Positions 20,180-28,333 of a stretch of DNA of 64,000 nucleotides are shown here, one piece after another. The stretch lies in contig OZ244055.1 in NCBI GenBank assembly GCA_965214975.1, positions 310,001 to 374,000 on the forward strand, given 5' to 3'. Source of the stretch: JAJEBT01 sp965214975 (GTDB lineage: Bacteria; Pseudomonadota; Alphaproteobacteria; MPNO01; UBA830). The notes below the pieces were generated by a model. That model had not been told where the DNA came from. It saw only the letters and a list, made by a program, of their open reading frames with translations, and made no database searches. The translations under genes were made by a program, and so were the position numbers. The first letter of the stretch is position 1. Each line of letters begins with the position of its first letter.

Positions 20180-20962
20180 TCAGCCTGCACGCTCGTGGCG
20201 TGAACGAACGCGCACCTCTCTCACGCCAAAAAATGCACGGGTCGCCACCGCCGAGACAACGAAGCAGACGACAAGAACCGGACCTGCCGGAAGGTCGGCC
20301 GCCGTCGAAACGACGATCCCCGCAATCACCGCGGTCGCCCCGCTCGCCAGCGCCCGCCCCAGGACGTAGTCCTTGCCGGTGCGGGCGGCGAGGGCGGGGA
20401 GGATCAGGCTCGCGAACACGACGTAGACCCCCGCCAGCTGGACGGACGCGGTGACGGCCAGGGCGAACGTCACGAAGAATCCGGTGCCGGTCCGGGCGCC
20501 GCGGAAGAAAAGCCGGAGGGCGGCCACCGCGGCGTAGATCGGCAGGAACGACGCAAGGGCGTCCCACGAGACGAACAGTATCTGTCCCGAAAGGACATGC
20601 TCCAGTTCTTCCCCGCCGCGCGGATTGCCAACCAGGGCCAGCAGCGTCGCGGCTCCGGCGAGAACGAAGCAGCTCCCGATCACCGCCTCCTGTTCGTCCG
20701 GAGCCACCCGCTCGATCCATCGGAAGAACAGCGCCACGCCGATGCCGGCGCCGAAGGACGCCGCCTGGCGCACCGGCCACGACGGCTCGTGGAGCCAGAG
20801 TGCGAGCAGTACGAGAGCGAGTCCGACGGCCTGTGCCGTGGCCAGGTCGATGAAGACGATGCCCCGTCTCAGAACCTCGATTCCGAGCGGGGCATGAGCC
20901 GCGGCAATGAGCAGCCCGGCAACGAGGGCGGGCGCGACGATATCGAGCGTTTCAAGATCGAT
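20180..20962 (-). CDS. znuB: Metal ABC transporter permease, ZnuB-like, with no canonical start codon
   Basis: The family N-terminus is clearly readable (LDIVAPALVAGLL, PLGIEVLRRGIVFIDLA) upstream of the first ATG/GTG/TTG codon in frame, GTG 20773. That GTG would delete two membrane helices. Reading back, the first plausible initiation codon is ATC at 20962, preceded by a good ribosome-binding sequence (GGAGGGAAG) and overlapping the end of the ZnuA-like gene by 11 bases. The protein would be about 260 residues with 7-8 hydrophobic segments, the normal ABC-3 family size. It would form the inner-membrane channel for the ZnuA-like protein. Either initiation is non-standard or ATG has mutated to ATC. 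No ATPase gene adjoins it. Confidence 0.8.
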   Translation of the reverse strand: MDLETLDIVAPALVAGLLIAAAHAPLGIEVLRRGIVFIDLATAQAVGLALVLLALWLHEPSWPVRQAASFGAGIGVALFFRWIERVAPDEQEAVIGSCFVLAGAATLLALVGNPRGGEELEHVLSGQILFVSWDALASFLPIYAAVAALRLFFRGARTGTGFFVTFALAVTASVQLAGVYVVFASLILPALAARTGKDYVLGRALASGATAVIAGIVVSTAADLPAGPVLVVCFVVSAVATRAFFGVREVRVRSRHERAG

Positions 20963-21875
20963 GGCCGCTTCCCTCCAGCAGCGCCAGGGTCTTTTCGAAG
21001 AGGTCGAAGAGATCGTCCACTCCCGGCTGCCCGCCGACGGTGAAGGGAAGCTCCAGGACCGGAATGCCGGCCTTTCCGGAAAGCCAGTTCGCCGCCTCCG
21101 TCGGCTCGAAGGGCGCTCTGAGAATGATCCGGGCTTCGGCGCTGCGCGCTCGGTTGAGGGTGCGCGCCAGGTCTCCGGCCGTTGGCGGAATGCCGGGAAG
21201 CGGCTCCAGCGAAGCGGCCCGTTCCAGCCCCGCCCACCGGATCAGGTAGACCCAAGCCTCGTGGTACACGACGACCTGCATTCCCGCGAGGCGCGCTGCG
21301 CGCTTCCTCCAGCCGTCCATCGCGTCGGTCCAGCGGTTCCGGAACGACCCCAACCGGCCCCGGTAGGCCTCCGCGTTGGCCGGGTCGATGCGTTCCAGCC
21401 GCTTCGCGAGTTCGTCGGCGAGATCGAGGATGTTCCGCGGGTCGAGATGGACGTGCGGATTCCCCTCCGGGTGAAGATCGCCCTGGCTCCGATCGAGAGT
21501 CTCGGGCTGTTCCAGGATCTCGACATGCGCCGCCGCCATCAAATGGCCCGGCTGGCCGGGCTGGACTGCGCGCGGAGCACCGCGTTGCATCAGGATCGGA
21601 AGCCAGCCCGTTTCGAGGTCGGCACCGGAGCAGAAGAGCAGGTCCGCGCGGCGTATCCGGGCGATGAGGCTCGGGCGCGCACGGATATGGTGCGCGTCCT
21701 GTCGCCCGTGCGTTGCCGAATAGACGGTGACGTTCTCGCCGCCGATCTCTTCGGCGAGGGCCGCCCACTCCGGCTCGCAGGCGAAAACGCGAAGCGCGGC
21801 GGCCTGGGCGGGCAGCGCCGCCGCCAACAGGATTGCGGCGGCCGCGACGGCGGACGGCTGCAGGACACGAATCAT
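20952..21875 (-). CDS. znuA: Metal-binding ABC transporter periplasmic protein, ZnuA-like
   Basis: This 307-residue protein has a clear signal peptide (hydrophobic core to about residue 25, AQAA cleavage region). It shows family A-1 features: VFACEPEWAALAEEIGG near the mature N-terminus, His-containing DAHHIR, PHVHLDPRN and VYHEAW ligand regions, and IPVLELPF near the C-terminus. It would capture zinc or a similar divalent metal in the periplasm for the permease. ATG 21875 is preceded by GGAGAG. It lies 11 bases downstream of the outer-membrane protein gene, so the three genes form one operon. Confidence 0.85.
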   Translation of the reverse strand: MIRVLQPSAVAAAAILLAAALPAQAAALRVFACEPEWAALAEEIGGENVTVYSATHGRQDAHHIRARPSLIARIRRADLLFCSGADLETGWLPILMQRGAPRAVQPGQPGHLMAAAHVEILEQPETLDRSQGDLHPEGNPHVHLDPRNILDLADELAKRLERIDPANAEAYRGRLGSFRNRWTDAMDGWRKRAARLAGMQVVVYHEAWVYLIRWAGLERAASLEPLPGIPPTAGDLARTLNRARSAEARIILRAPFEPTEAANWLSGKAGIPVLELPFTVGGQPGVDDLFDLFEKTLALLEGSGHRS

Positions 21876-21886
21876 GGCGCTCTCTC

Positions 21887-23332
21887 CTAGAAGGCGTGGG
21901 CGGGATGCGCGCCCAGGCTCATGATGTATTGCAGGATGAACTGGTGGTCGCGGTTGCCGCTTTCCAGGGTCTCCCGGTTGTACTGCAGGCGGAGCCGCCC
22001 GAAATGGCTGTTCGTCCAGTCACCCATGACGGCGATCGCATGGGGGTTGTGGTCGATTCCCGCCTCCTTGTGCGGCCTGAGCTGCGCGTAGCGGGCCCCG
22101 ACCCGCCAACGCGGCAGGAACTTGTAGACCGCCTGTGCGTACCAGCCGGTACTGGTGCTGTCGACGTTCATGGAATCCTCGCCCTCTTCCCTGCGGTACT
22201 CGCCCTCTTCCTGGCGCCGGAAGAATTCCCCCTGGAGAATCAGCTCGCTGCTCCGCGCATTCCCCGTCGGTGCCCATGTGTAGCGGAAGTCGATGCCTTG
22301 GATCGCGCTGTCGCCGGAAAACATTCCGCTGGAGAAGAAGTCGGCATCGGAGAACGCGTGATCATGATCGTGTGCGTGATCCTCGTCCTCATCCTCGTGC
22401 GCGTGACCCTCGTCCTCATCCTCGTGCGCGTGATCCTCGTCCTCGTGGTTTCCGTGATCCTCTTCTTCGCCATCGTGCCCGTGGTCATGGGCGTGTGCCC
22501 CGCCACGGCCCCGGGCTTCCCCGCTCAAGGCATAGACACCGATTCGCCATGCCGAATCACGCCCGAGATCGCCGCCGAACCGGGCGAATGCGGACCATGC
22601 GCCGATGCCGTCGTCGGACCCGCCGAACGGAAGATCGTCGCCCCGAAAGATCCCGCCGCCGATCTCGCCGTACATCTCCGTCGGCAACACCCAGGAGACT
22701 TCAATGCCGTCGTCGTTGTAATGGTTGTCCAGATAGGCCCGATAGAGAAGCGGTCGGTCGGCGAAGTCGTCGCCGTGGGCGTGCTGCTCGTTCAGGTAGC
22801 CGAAGGTCCAGAGGGCCCGGCCCGCCTTGATCCGCATTCCGTCGGGCAATCCGGCCCCCGGCAGGGTCTGCATGTACGCCTCCTCGAGCTCGATCTCGTC
22901 CGCCTCGCCTCCATGGCTGTGGAAGCCGAGCGAGACGTTGCCGTGGAAATGGTCGTCGACATTGCTCGATAGCGAGAGTTCGGTATGGCCGAGCGACAGG
23001 CCCTCGCTGCCGCGCTCGCCCTCGTGCCCGAACTGGAAGCCGGGAACTTCCGAATTGTCGGCCGAGAAGCGGGAGACCCTGCCGTCGAGCGTGACGCCGA
23101 TGGCCGGGTTGAAGGCGCTGGCGGTCGCCGGCGGCGTCCCGGATCCCTCCTTGAGCCTGGCGAGCCGGGCTTCAAGCGCCTTGATGCGCCTGGCGTGTTC
23201 GGCCTTGACGGCCTCGATCTGGGCGGCCAGTTCCGCTGCGGTCGGAGCCGCCTCGGACCGTGCGTCAGGCACGACGAGAAGGGCTGAAAACGCGATGGCG
23301 ACGCAGTGGAACGATCCGACGACGGGACGCAT
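21887..23332 (-). CDS. Outer-membrane beta-barrel protein with metal-binding His/Asp/Glu-rich loop
   Basis: The 481 residues comprise a signal peptide (to about residue 26), a short coiled-coil segment (AELAAQIEAVKAEHARRIK, about 33-62), then alternating strands with frequent aromatic residues as in an outer-membrane barrel. Residues 279-326 are almost only His, Asp, Glu and Ala (HAHDHGHD, HEDEDHAHE). Such loops are typical of zinc-uptake proteins. It probably brings zinc across the outer membrane for the ZnuA/B-like proteins. The start at 23332 has a near-perfect AGGAGG 6 bases upstream. It resembles zinc-regulated porin-like proteins seen beside ZnuABC genes in alphaproteobacteria. I know no gene symbol for it. 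Confidence 0.8.
   Translation of the reverse strand: MRPVVGSFHCVAIAFSALLVVPDARSEAAPTAAELAAQIEAVKAEHARRIKALEARLARLKEGSGTPPATASAFNPAIGVTLDGRVSRFSADNSEVPGFQFGHEGERGSEGLSLGHTELSLSSNVDDHFHGNVSLGFHSHGGEADEIELEEAYMQTLPGAGLPDGMRIKAGRALWTFGYLNEQHAHGDDFADRPLLYRAYLDNHYNDDGIEVSWVLPTEMYGEIGGGIFRGDDLPFGGSDDGIGAWSAFARFGGDLGRDSAWRIGVYALSGEARGRGGAHAHDHGHDGEEEDHGNHEDEDHAHEDEDEGHAHEDEDEDHAHDHDHAFSDADFFSSGMFSGDSAIQGIDFRYTWAPTGNARSSELILQGEFFRRQEEGEYRREEGEDSMNVDSTSTGWYAQAVYKFLPRWRVGARYAQLRPHKEAGIDHNPHAIAVMGDWTNSHFGRLRLQYNRETLESGNRDHQFILQYIMSLGAHPAHAF
22370..22450. repeat. Short imperfect tandem repeats coding the His/Asp/Glu loop
   Basis: A unit of about 30 bp carrying CCTCGTCCTCATCCTCGTGC repeats about two and a half times with few changes. 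It lies wholly within the outer-membrane protein gene, so loop length could vary between strains by slippage. Confidence 0.7.
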
Positions 23333-23359
23333 GGCTTCCTCCTGTGACCTTCACAACAC

Positions 23360-23377
23360 GAAACAATATAACATACC
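23360..23377. promoter_or_regulatory. Candidate Zur operator/promoter upstream of the zinc cassette
   Basis: An AT-rich island (GAAACAATATAACATACC) sits 28-45 bases before the outer-membrane protein start in otherwise GC-rich DNA. It contains one good half (TATAACAT) of the Zur consensus, but the other half is poor. Position and gene content make Zur control plausible, though the motif alone does not prove it. Confidence 0.35.
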
Positions 23378-23878
23378 AATTTGCCAGGCAAAGGTCCAGA
23401 AGCGTTTTTTTTCGCGACCGGGTGCCGGCAGCGGGCGCGGATCCGCCTGCCGCGCGATCGGGATCCGCTTCGGCGCCTCGCTGGACCGGTCCCCGCCCTC
23501 GTCGCGCCCCGGATCCCGGGCCGCCTTGATGACACGGTCACGCCGGGGTCGGCTCCCGTTGTTCAGGATCCGGCCCCCGCCGCTTCCCCGCCGGGATCTC
23601 GATGGCAGGCGGCGGGCTCCCGGCCAACCCGCTCTTGCCGGTCATCCGCCGGCCGAAGGCGCTGCGAACCGCATCCTTCGGCGCGATGCCGGGATCCCGG
23701 AACGGATCGCGAGCCGGCATGGCGACGCGCCGAGCGGGCGGGAGCGCGCGGACGCGCCGCCCGGCGAGGACCGTCCCCGCCTTGACGCGGCGGCGCCGGG
23801 GAAGAGCGTCCGCCGGTCGCGGCACCGGCGCTTCCCCCGGACCTGGCCGGGAGTCTCGACCGCGCTCGTCGCGGTCCG
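23378..23878. other. Non-coding gap between zinc cassette and Liv transporter
   Basis: About 500 bases with no supportable gene. Translations are Arg/Pro-rich shadows. The start (23398-23440) resembles sequence at 44738-44780 (T-run followed by CGACCGGG and CGCCGGC-type text), a possible dispersed repeat. The rest lies downstream of the last Liv gene and may hold its terminator, but no clear hairpin with a T-run was seen. Confidence 0.5.
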
Positions 23879-24586
23879 TCACATGCCGAGATACGCCCGC
23901 CTCACGGAGTCGTCGGCAAGCAGATCCGAAGCCCTGCCCGTCATGACGATGCGTCCGTTTTCCATGACGTAGGCGTGATCCGCGATTTCGAGCGTGGAGC
24001 GGATGTCCTGCTCGACGATGAGCACCGTCATGCCGCTTTCGCGCAGCCGCTCGACGGCATCGAACAGAAGCAGGGCGACAGCCGGGGCGAGACCGAGACT
24101 CGGCTCGTCGAGCAGCAGCAACCGGGGCTCGGACATCAGTCCGCGCGCCAGAGCCAGCATTTGCTGCTCCCCGCCCGAAAGGGTCTCGCCCCGCTGCGTC
24201 CGCCGCTCGCGCAGCCTCGGAAACGTCTCGAACATCCTCTCGAGATTGCGGTCGGCGTTTCTTCGGGCGGAGAAGGCGCCGACGCGCAGATTCTGCTCCA
24301 CCGTGAATTCCGGAAAGATCAGGCGCCCTTCCGGGACCAGCGAGATCCCCATCGCCACCCGCCGTCCGGCCGGCAGGGCGCCGATGTCGCGGCCGTCGAA
24401 GAGAACCTGGCCCCCTTCGGGGCGCTGCAGTCCCGAGACGGTGCGCATCAGCGTCGTCTTGCCCGCGCCCTGGCTGCCGACCAGCGCGGTGATGCCGCCT
24501 TCCGCCACCTCGAGCGACACTCCCCGGAGCACCCGGATTTCGCCGTAGCCGGCGCTGAGGCCGCGGGTCTCCAGCAGGGCGCTCAC
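23879..24586 (-). CDS. livF: Branched-chain-type ABC transporter ATP-binding protein, LivF-like
   Basis: This 235-residue ATPase has Walker A GSQGAGKT, signature LSGGEQQML, Walker B LLLLDEPS and a switch His replaced by Gln (IVEQD) as is normal in LivF. It ends YLGM, a typical LivF tail. The start is GTG 24586, overlapping the LivG stop (GTGA). The frame is open further upstream only as a shadow of livG. It is the last gene of the minus-strand catabolic run and would energise the LivHM channel together with LivG. Confidence 0.9.
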   Translation of the reverse strand: MSALLETRGLSAGYGEIRVLRGVSLEVAEGGITALVGSQGAGKTTLMRTVSGLQRPEGGQVLFDGRDIGALPAGRRVAMGISLVPEGRLIFPEFTVEQNLRVGAFSARRNADRNLERMFETFPRLRERRTQRGETLSGGEQQMLALARGLMSEPRLLLLDEPSLGLAPAVALLLFDAVERLRESGMTVLIVEQDIRSTLEIADHAYVMENGRIVMTGRASDLLADDSVRRAYLGM

Positions 24587-25308
24587 GGCCGGGTTCCCAG
24601 ATAGGCATCGATGACGCGGGGATCGTTCACGATCCTTTCCGGCGGCCCTTCCGCGATCAGCGCCCCGTGGTGGAGAACGACGATCCGGGGGCACAGGCCC
24701 GTCAGCACCCCCATGACGTGCTCGATGACGATCAGCGTCAGCCTCCGCGCGGAACGGAGCCGCCGGATCAGGGACACCGCGTCGGCGACCTCGGTCGGGG
24801 TCAGCCCGGCCATCACCTCGTCGAGCATCAGCAGCCTGGGTTCGGTCGCCAGCGCGCGCGCGATCTCCAGCCTCTTGCAGCCCGCGAGGTTGAGGGAGCG
24901 GGCCGGGTCGCCGGCGCGCTCCGCCAGCCCGGTCTCCTCGAGGATGTCGCGGCAGCGCCTTTCCGAGGCCGCCAGCGAACGCTCGCGGCGCGTTCCGAAC
25001 AGATCCCCCACCATCACGTTCTCCAGGACGGTCATGTCCGGGAACGGACGCGCGATCTGGAAAACGCGCGCGATGCCGAGGCGGCACACGCGGTCGGACC
25101 GGAAGCGGTCGATCCGCCGTCCGTCGAAAACGATCCTTCCGCCGGTCGGGCGGCGGTTGCCGGCGATCAGGCTGAACAGCGTGGTCTTGCCCGCGCCGTT
25201 CGCCCCCATCAACCCCAGGATCTCGCCCGGTTCGACGGAGAACGTGACGTCGTCGACGGCCACGAGACCGCCGAAACTCATGGTGACCCCCTGGACCTCC
25301 AGCAGCAT
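24583..25308 (-). CDS. livG: Branched-chain-type ABC transporter ATP-binding protein, LivG-like
   Basis: 241 residues with Walker A GANGAGKT, Walker B LLMLDEVMAGL and IVIEHVM at the switch region. The usual LSGG signature is replaced by LNLAGCKRLEIARAL, a variant seen in some LivG proteins. The ending AYLGTRP fits the family. ATG 25308 shares a base with the LivM stop (TGATG), showing translational coupling. Confidence 0.9.
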   Translation of the reverse strand: MLLEVQGVTMSFGGLVAVDDVTFSVEPGEILGLMGANGAGKTTLFSLIAGNRRPTGGRIVFDGRRIDRFRSDRVCRLGIARVFQIARPFPDMTVLENVMVGDLFGTRRERSLAASERRCRDILEETGLAERAGDPARSLNLAGCKRLEIARALATEPRLLMLDEVMAGLTPTEVADAVSLIRRLRSARRLTLIVIEHVMGVLTGLCPRIVVLHHGALIAEGPPERIVNDPRVIDAYLGTRP

Positions 25309-26213
25309 CAGGCCCGCCGTCGCGGTCCGCGGAGCCAGCCGTGAACGCCGTCCGGCGACCAGAGCACGAAAACGATCAGCAGCGTCCCGAGCAGGATCAT
25401 GTAGACCTCCGGCCAGCTGGCCCACAGCAGCTCCTGGAGAACGACCAGGAAGACCGCGCCGTAGACCGGGCCCGGCGCGTCGTCGCCGCCTCCCACGATC
25501 GCGATGGCGACGATCATGAAGGACGTGACCGGGCTGAACGCCTGCAGCGGCTCGAAATACGTCGTCCGCAGGACGGTGACGGCGCCGACCATCCCGGGTA
25601 TGACCGCCGACGCGCAGAAGGCCAGGGCCTTGTACGGAGCGACGTCGATGCCGAGGGTTTCCGCCGCCTCCTCGTCCTCGCGGATCGCCCGCAGCCCGAC
25701 GCCGGCGCGCGACCGCCTGGCGGCGTAGGTCACCAGCGTGGCCGCGGCGGCGAGAGCGACCATCACCCAGTAGAGCCGGTCGATGCCGGGAGCGTCGAAA
25801 ATCACCCGGCTGAACTGGCCCAGCGCCGACTCGACGTTGATCACGACGAACTTGACCAGTTCCGCGAGCCCGAACGTCAGGATCACGAAATACGGCCCGC
25901 GGACGCGGAGGCACGGATACCCCGCGACCAGCGCGAGCAGCCCGCCCGCGGCGCCCGCGACCAGCAGCCCCGCCCAGAAGGGGACCGTGCCCCAGCACAG
26001 GACCATCGCGTAGGCGCCGACGCCGAAAAACACCGCGTGCCCCAGCGAGACGTAGCCCGTCAGGCCGGAAAACAGGGCCCAGCTCTGGGTCAGCGCCAGC
26101 CACATCATCAGCGTGAACAGGAACCCGACGAGGTAGTCCTCGAACAGCCGCGGGGCGAGAGCCAGCAGCCCGAAGGCCGCCAGGATTCCGCCGACCGTGG
26201 CGGCGCGGGTCAC
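25308..26213 (-). CDS. livM: Branched-chain-type ABC transporter permease, LivM-like
   Basis: 301 residues with many hydrophobic helices and the family blocks SGLTGYVSLGHAVFFGVGAY, LRVRGPYFVILTFGLAELVK, AIREDEEAAETLGID and YFEPLQAFSPVTSFMI. The C-terminal LWSPDGVHGW fits LivM. The GTG start at 26213 overlaps the LivH stop (GTGA). The longer open frame upstream reads against LivH and was rejected. Confidence 0.9.
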   Translation of the reverse strand: MTRAATVGGILAAFGLLALAPRLFEDYLVGFLFTLMMWLALTQSWALFSGLTGYVSLGHAVFFGVGAYAMVLCWGTVPFWAGLLVAGAAGGLLALVAGYPCLRVRGPYFVILTFGLAELVKFVVINVESALGQFSRVIFDAPGIDRLYWVMVALAAAATLVTYAARRSRAGVGLRAIREDEEAAETLGIDVAPYKALAFCASAVIPGMVGAVTVLRTTYFEPLQAFSPVTSFMIVAIAIVGGGDDAPGPVYGAVFLVVLQELLWASWPEVYMILLGTLLIVFVLWSPDGVHGWLRGPRRRA

Positions 26214-27100
26214 CGGGCCGCCCGCCGGACGCCCAGGACGCCCTGCGGCCGCCACAGAAGCGCCGCGATGAAGACGCCGTAGATCAGGATGGACTGGTAG
26301 GTCGGCGCCGTCAGGGCGACGCCGTAGGTCTCCAGGAATCCGAGAATCAGCCCGCCGACGAGGCTTCCCGTCATGTTGCCGAGCCCGCCCAGGATGATGA
26401 CGACGAAGGCGGCGACGGTGAACGGGAAGCCCATGAACGGGGAGATCTGCTGCATGGTGCTGACCAGCGCGCCGGCCAGGGCCGCCATGGCGAAACCGGC
26501 GGCGAAGCTGACCAGCTGCACGCGGTCCACGTCGATCCCGACCAGCGCCGTCGCGTCGCGGTTCTGGATCAGCGCGCGAACCGCCAGCCCGAAAACCGAG
26601 CGGTTCAGGAACAGGATCGCGCCGAGGCAGACCGCCAGCGAGACCCCGAACGCGAGAAGCCGGTTCGCGGTGATGGCGACGCCGGCGAACTCGATGACGG
26701 AATCGAGATAGCGGTAGCCGCGCTGGTCGGCGCCGAAAGCGAGCGAAACGACGTTCTGCAGCACGATCGACAGGCCGAAGAACAGCAGCAGCGAGTTCGC
26801 TTCCAGGCGCTCGACGACGGCCGTCGACAGGATCGCGCCGCGGAAGACCCCCCTGTAGGCCAGCCATCCGAGCCCCGCGCCGGGCGCCAGCACGAGCGCC
26901 AGCGACGCGAGAGGCGGCACGCCGGCGAGCGTGAACAGCCAGAACGTCAGATAGGCACCGAGCATGACGAGCTCGCCGTGGGCGACGTTCAGCAGCCGCA
27001 TCGTGCCGTAGATCAGGTTGAGGCCCAGCGCCACCAGCGCGTAGACGAAGCCGGTGACCAGCGCGGCGAGAAGGAGCTGTCCCGAAAGCAGCGCGCCCAA
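26210..27100 (-). CDS. livH: Branched-chain-type ABC transporter permease, LivH-like
   Basis: 296 residues with the LivH blocks NLIYGTMRLLNVAHGELVMLG, RALIQNRDATALVGIDVDRV and LGGLGNMTGSLVGGL, and a terminal WRPQGVLG motif. The start is TTG at 27100, with GGGAG about 6 bases upstream. No ATG gives a better fit. It pairs with LivM to form the inner-membrane channel. The gene lies about 50 bases after the binding-protein gene. Confidence 0.9.
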   Translation of the reverse strand: MGALLSGQLLLAALVTGFVYALVALGLNLIYGTMRLLNVAHGELVMLGAYLTFWLFTLAGVPPLASLALVLAPGAGLGWLAYRGVFRGAILSTAVVERLEANSLLLFFGLSIVLQNVVSLAFGADQRGYRYLDSVIEFAGVAITANRLLAFGVSLAVCLGAILFLNRSVFGLAVRALIQNRDATALVGIDVDRVQLVSFAAGFAMAALAGALVSTMQQISPFMGFPFTVAAFVVIILGGLGNMTGSLVGGLILGFLETYGVALTAPTYQSILIYGVFIAALLWRPQGVLGVRRAAR

Positions 27101-27151
27101 CGCGGACTCCCGCCGGAAGGCGGCGGCCGCTTCAGGCGGCCGCCGCGACCG

Positions 27152-28333
27152 TCATTCGCCCCAGCCGGTCTTCGGCCGGTAGGGCTTCGTGGCCACCTCG
27201 GCAGGGTGGATGATGTGGATCTCCCCGCCCTGCACCTGCGAGATCAGGGTCGGCGCGGTCGCCTGCACGCCGTCGAAGGAGATCCTGCCGCCGATCGTCT
27301 CGAAGGTTCCGGAGGCGTAGGCGGCGCGAAGCCTCTCGTGGTCGAGGCCGGCCCTGGCCACCGCCTGCTCCACGATCTCGCACGACATGTAGACCAGCGC
27401 CGAATCGAGATAGTCCGGAACGTCGTTGAACCTGGCCTTGTAGGCGTTCAGGAACGGCATCGCCCGGGACCATTTCCTCTGGTGGGGCGACCACTGGCCG
27501 AGCGTGACGATGCCGTCGGCCGCGTCGCCGACGACCTTGCCGAAGAAGGGCATCGAGGGACCGATCAGCACCAGCTGGAACGGCGCCTTCAGGCCGAGGG
27601 CCTTGGCCTGCTTCATGTACATCACCGAATCCGAGGGGTAGGAGAGCGACAGCACCGCATCCGGGTCCGCCGCCCTGACCTGCGCGAGCTGCGCCGTCAT
27701 GTCCTTGATGGTGGGCGGGTACTCCTTGGCGAGAACGACCTCGATGCCCTCCTTCTCCAGCGCCGGAAGCAGGTGCTGGCGAACCTCCAGGGAAAACGGA
27801 AGCTGCAGGGTCAGGACGGCGGCGCTGCCGACGTTCTGCTCCTTCATGAGCTTCGCCAGCGAGGTCGCGAGGTCGTCCGGCATGCCCGAGGCCGGGAACC
27901 AGATGTACCTGGCGTCGAGATCGCGGATCTTCACGGATGCCGCCGTGTTGCCCATCATCGGCAGCTTGCGGCGCTCCAGGAACCCGGCGAGGGCGAAGTG
28001 GTGGGCGGTGCCCCACGGCGCGAAGACGAGATCGACCTTGTCGCCGGTCACGAGCTTCTCGTAGATCTGGACCACCTTGCCGGGGTTGGACTGGTCGTCG
28101 TACTTGACGAACTCGACCATGCGCCGCTCGCCGGCGACGTCGAGCCCGCCCCTGGCGTTGACCTGCTCGCGCCAGAGCTCGTAGGCGTTGTCCTGCGACG
28201 CCGCGGCGGGCGCGAAGATTCCCGTTTTCGGCAGGGAATAGCCGATGCGAACCGGATCCGCCGCGCCTGCCGGGGATCCGGGAACGACGGCCGCGACCGC
28301 CGCGGCCGCCGCAAGTCTGGCAATGAACGTCAT
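27152..28333 (-). CDS. Periplasmic amino-acid/amide-type substrate-binding protein, LivK-like
   Basis: 393 residues with a signal peptide (Ala-rich core, cleavage near PAGAA) and a type I periplasmic fold: IGYSLPKTGIFAPAAASQDN, NPGKVVQIYEKLV, VFAPWGTAHHFA, LTLQLPFSLEV. Relatives bind amino acids, amides, urea or aromatic acids, so the ligand cannot be read. Its place between the molybdenum hydroxylase and the Liv permeases suggests it captures the compound, or a relative of it, handled by the enzymes upstream. ATG 28333 has GAGGAGA just before it and lies a few bases from the hydroxylase stop. Confidence 0.85.
   Translation of the reverse strand: MTFIARLAAAAAVAAVVPGSPAGAADPVRIGYSLPKTGIFAPAAASQDNAYELWREQVNARGGLDVAGERRMVEFVKYDDQSNPGKVVQIYEKLVTGDKVDLVFAPWGTAHHFALAGFLERRKLPMMGNTAASVKIRDLDARYIWFPASGMPDDLATSLAKLMKEQNVGSAAVLTLQLPFSLEVRQHLLPALEKEGIEVVLAKEYPPTIKDMTAQLAQVRAADPDAVLSLSYPSDSVMYMKQAKALGLKAPFQLVLIGPSMPFFGKVVGDAADGIVTLGQWSPHQRKWSRAMPFLNAYKARFNDVPDYLDSALVYMSCEIVEQAVARAGLDHERLRAAYASGTFETIGGRISFDGVQATAPTLISQVQGGEIHIIHPAEVATKPYRPKTGWGE

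Noticed and set aside
19000..20180. tRNA or attachment site beside the recombinase
   Set aside because: No cloverleaf-like or repeated att-like sequence was found by eye on either side.
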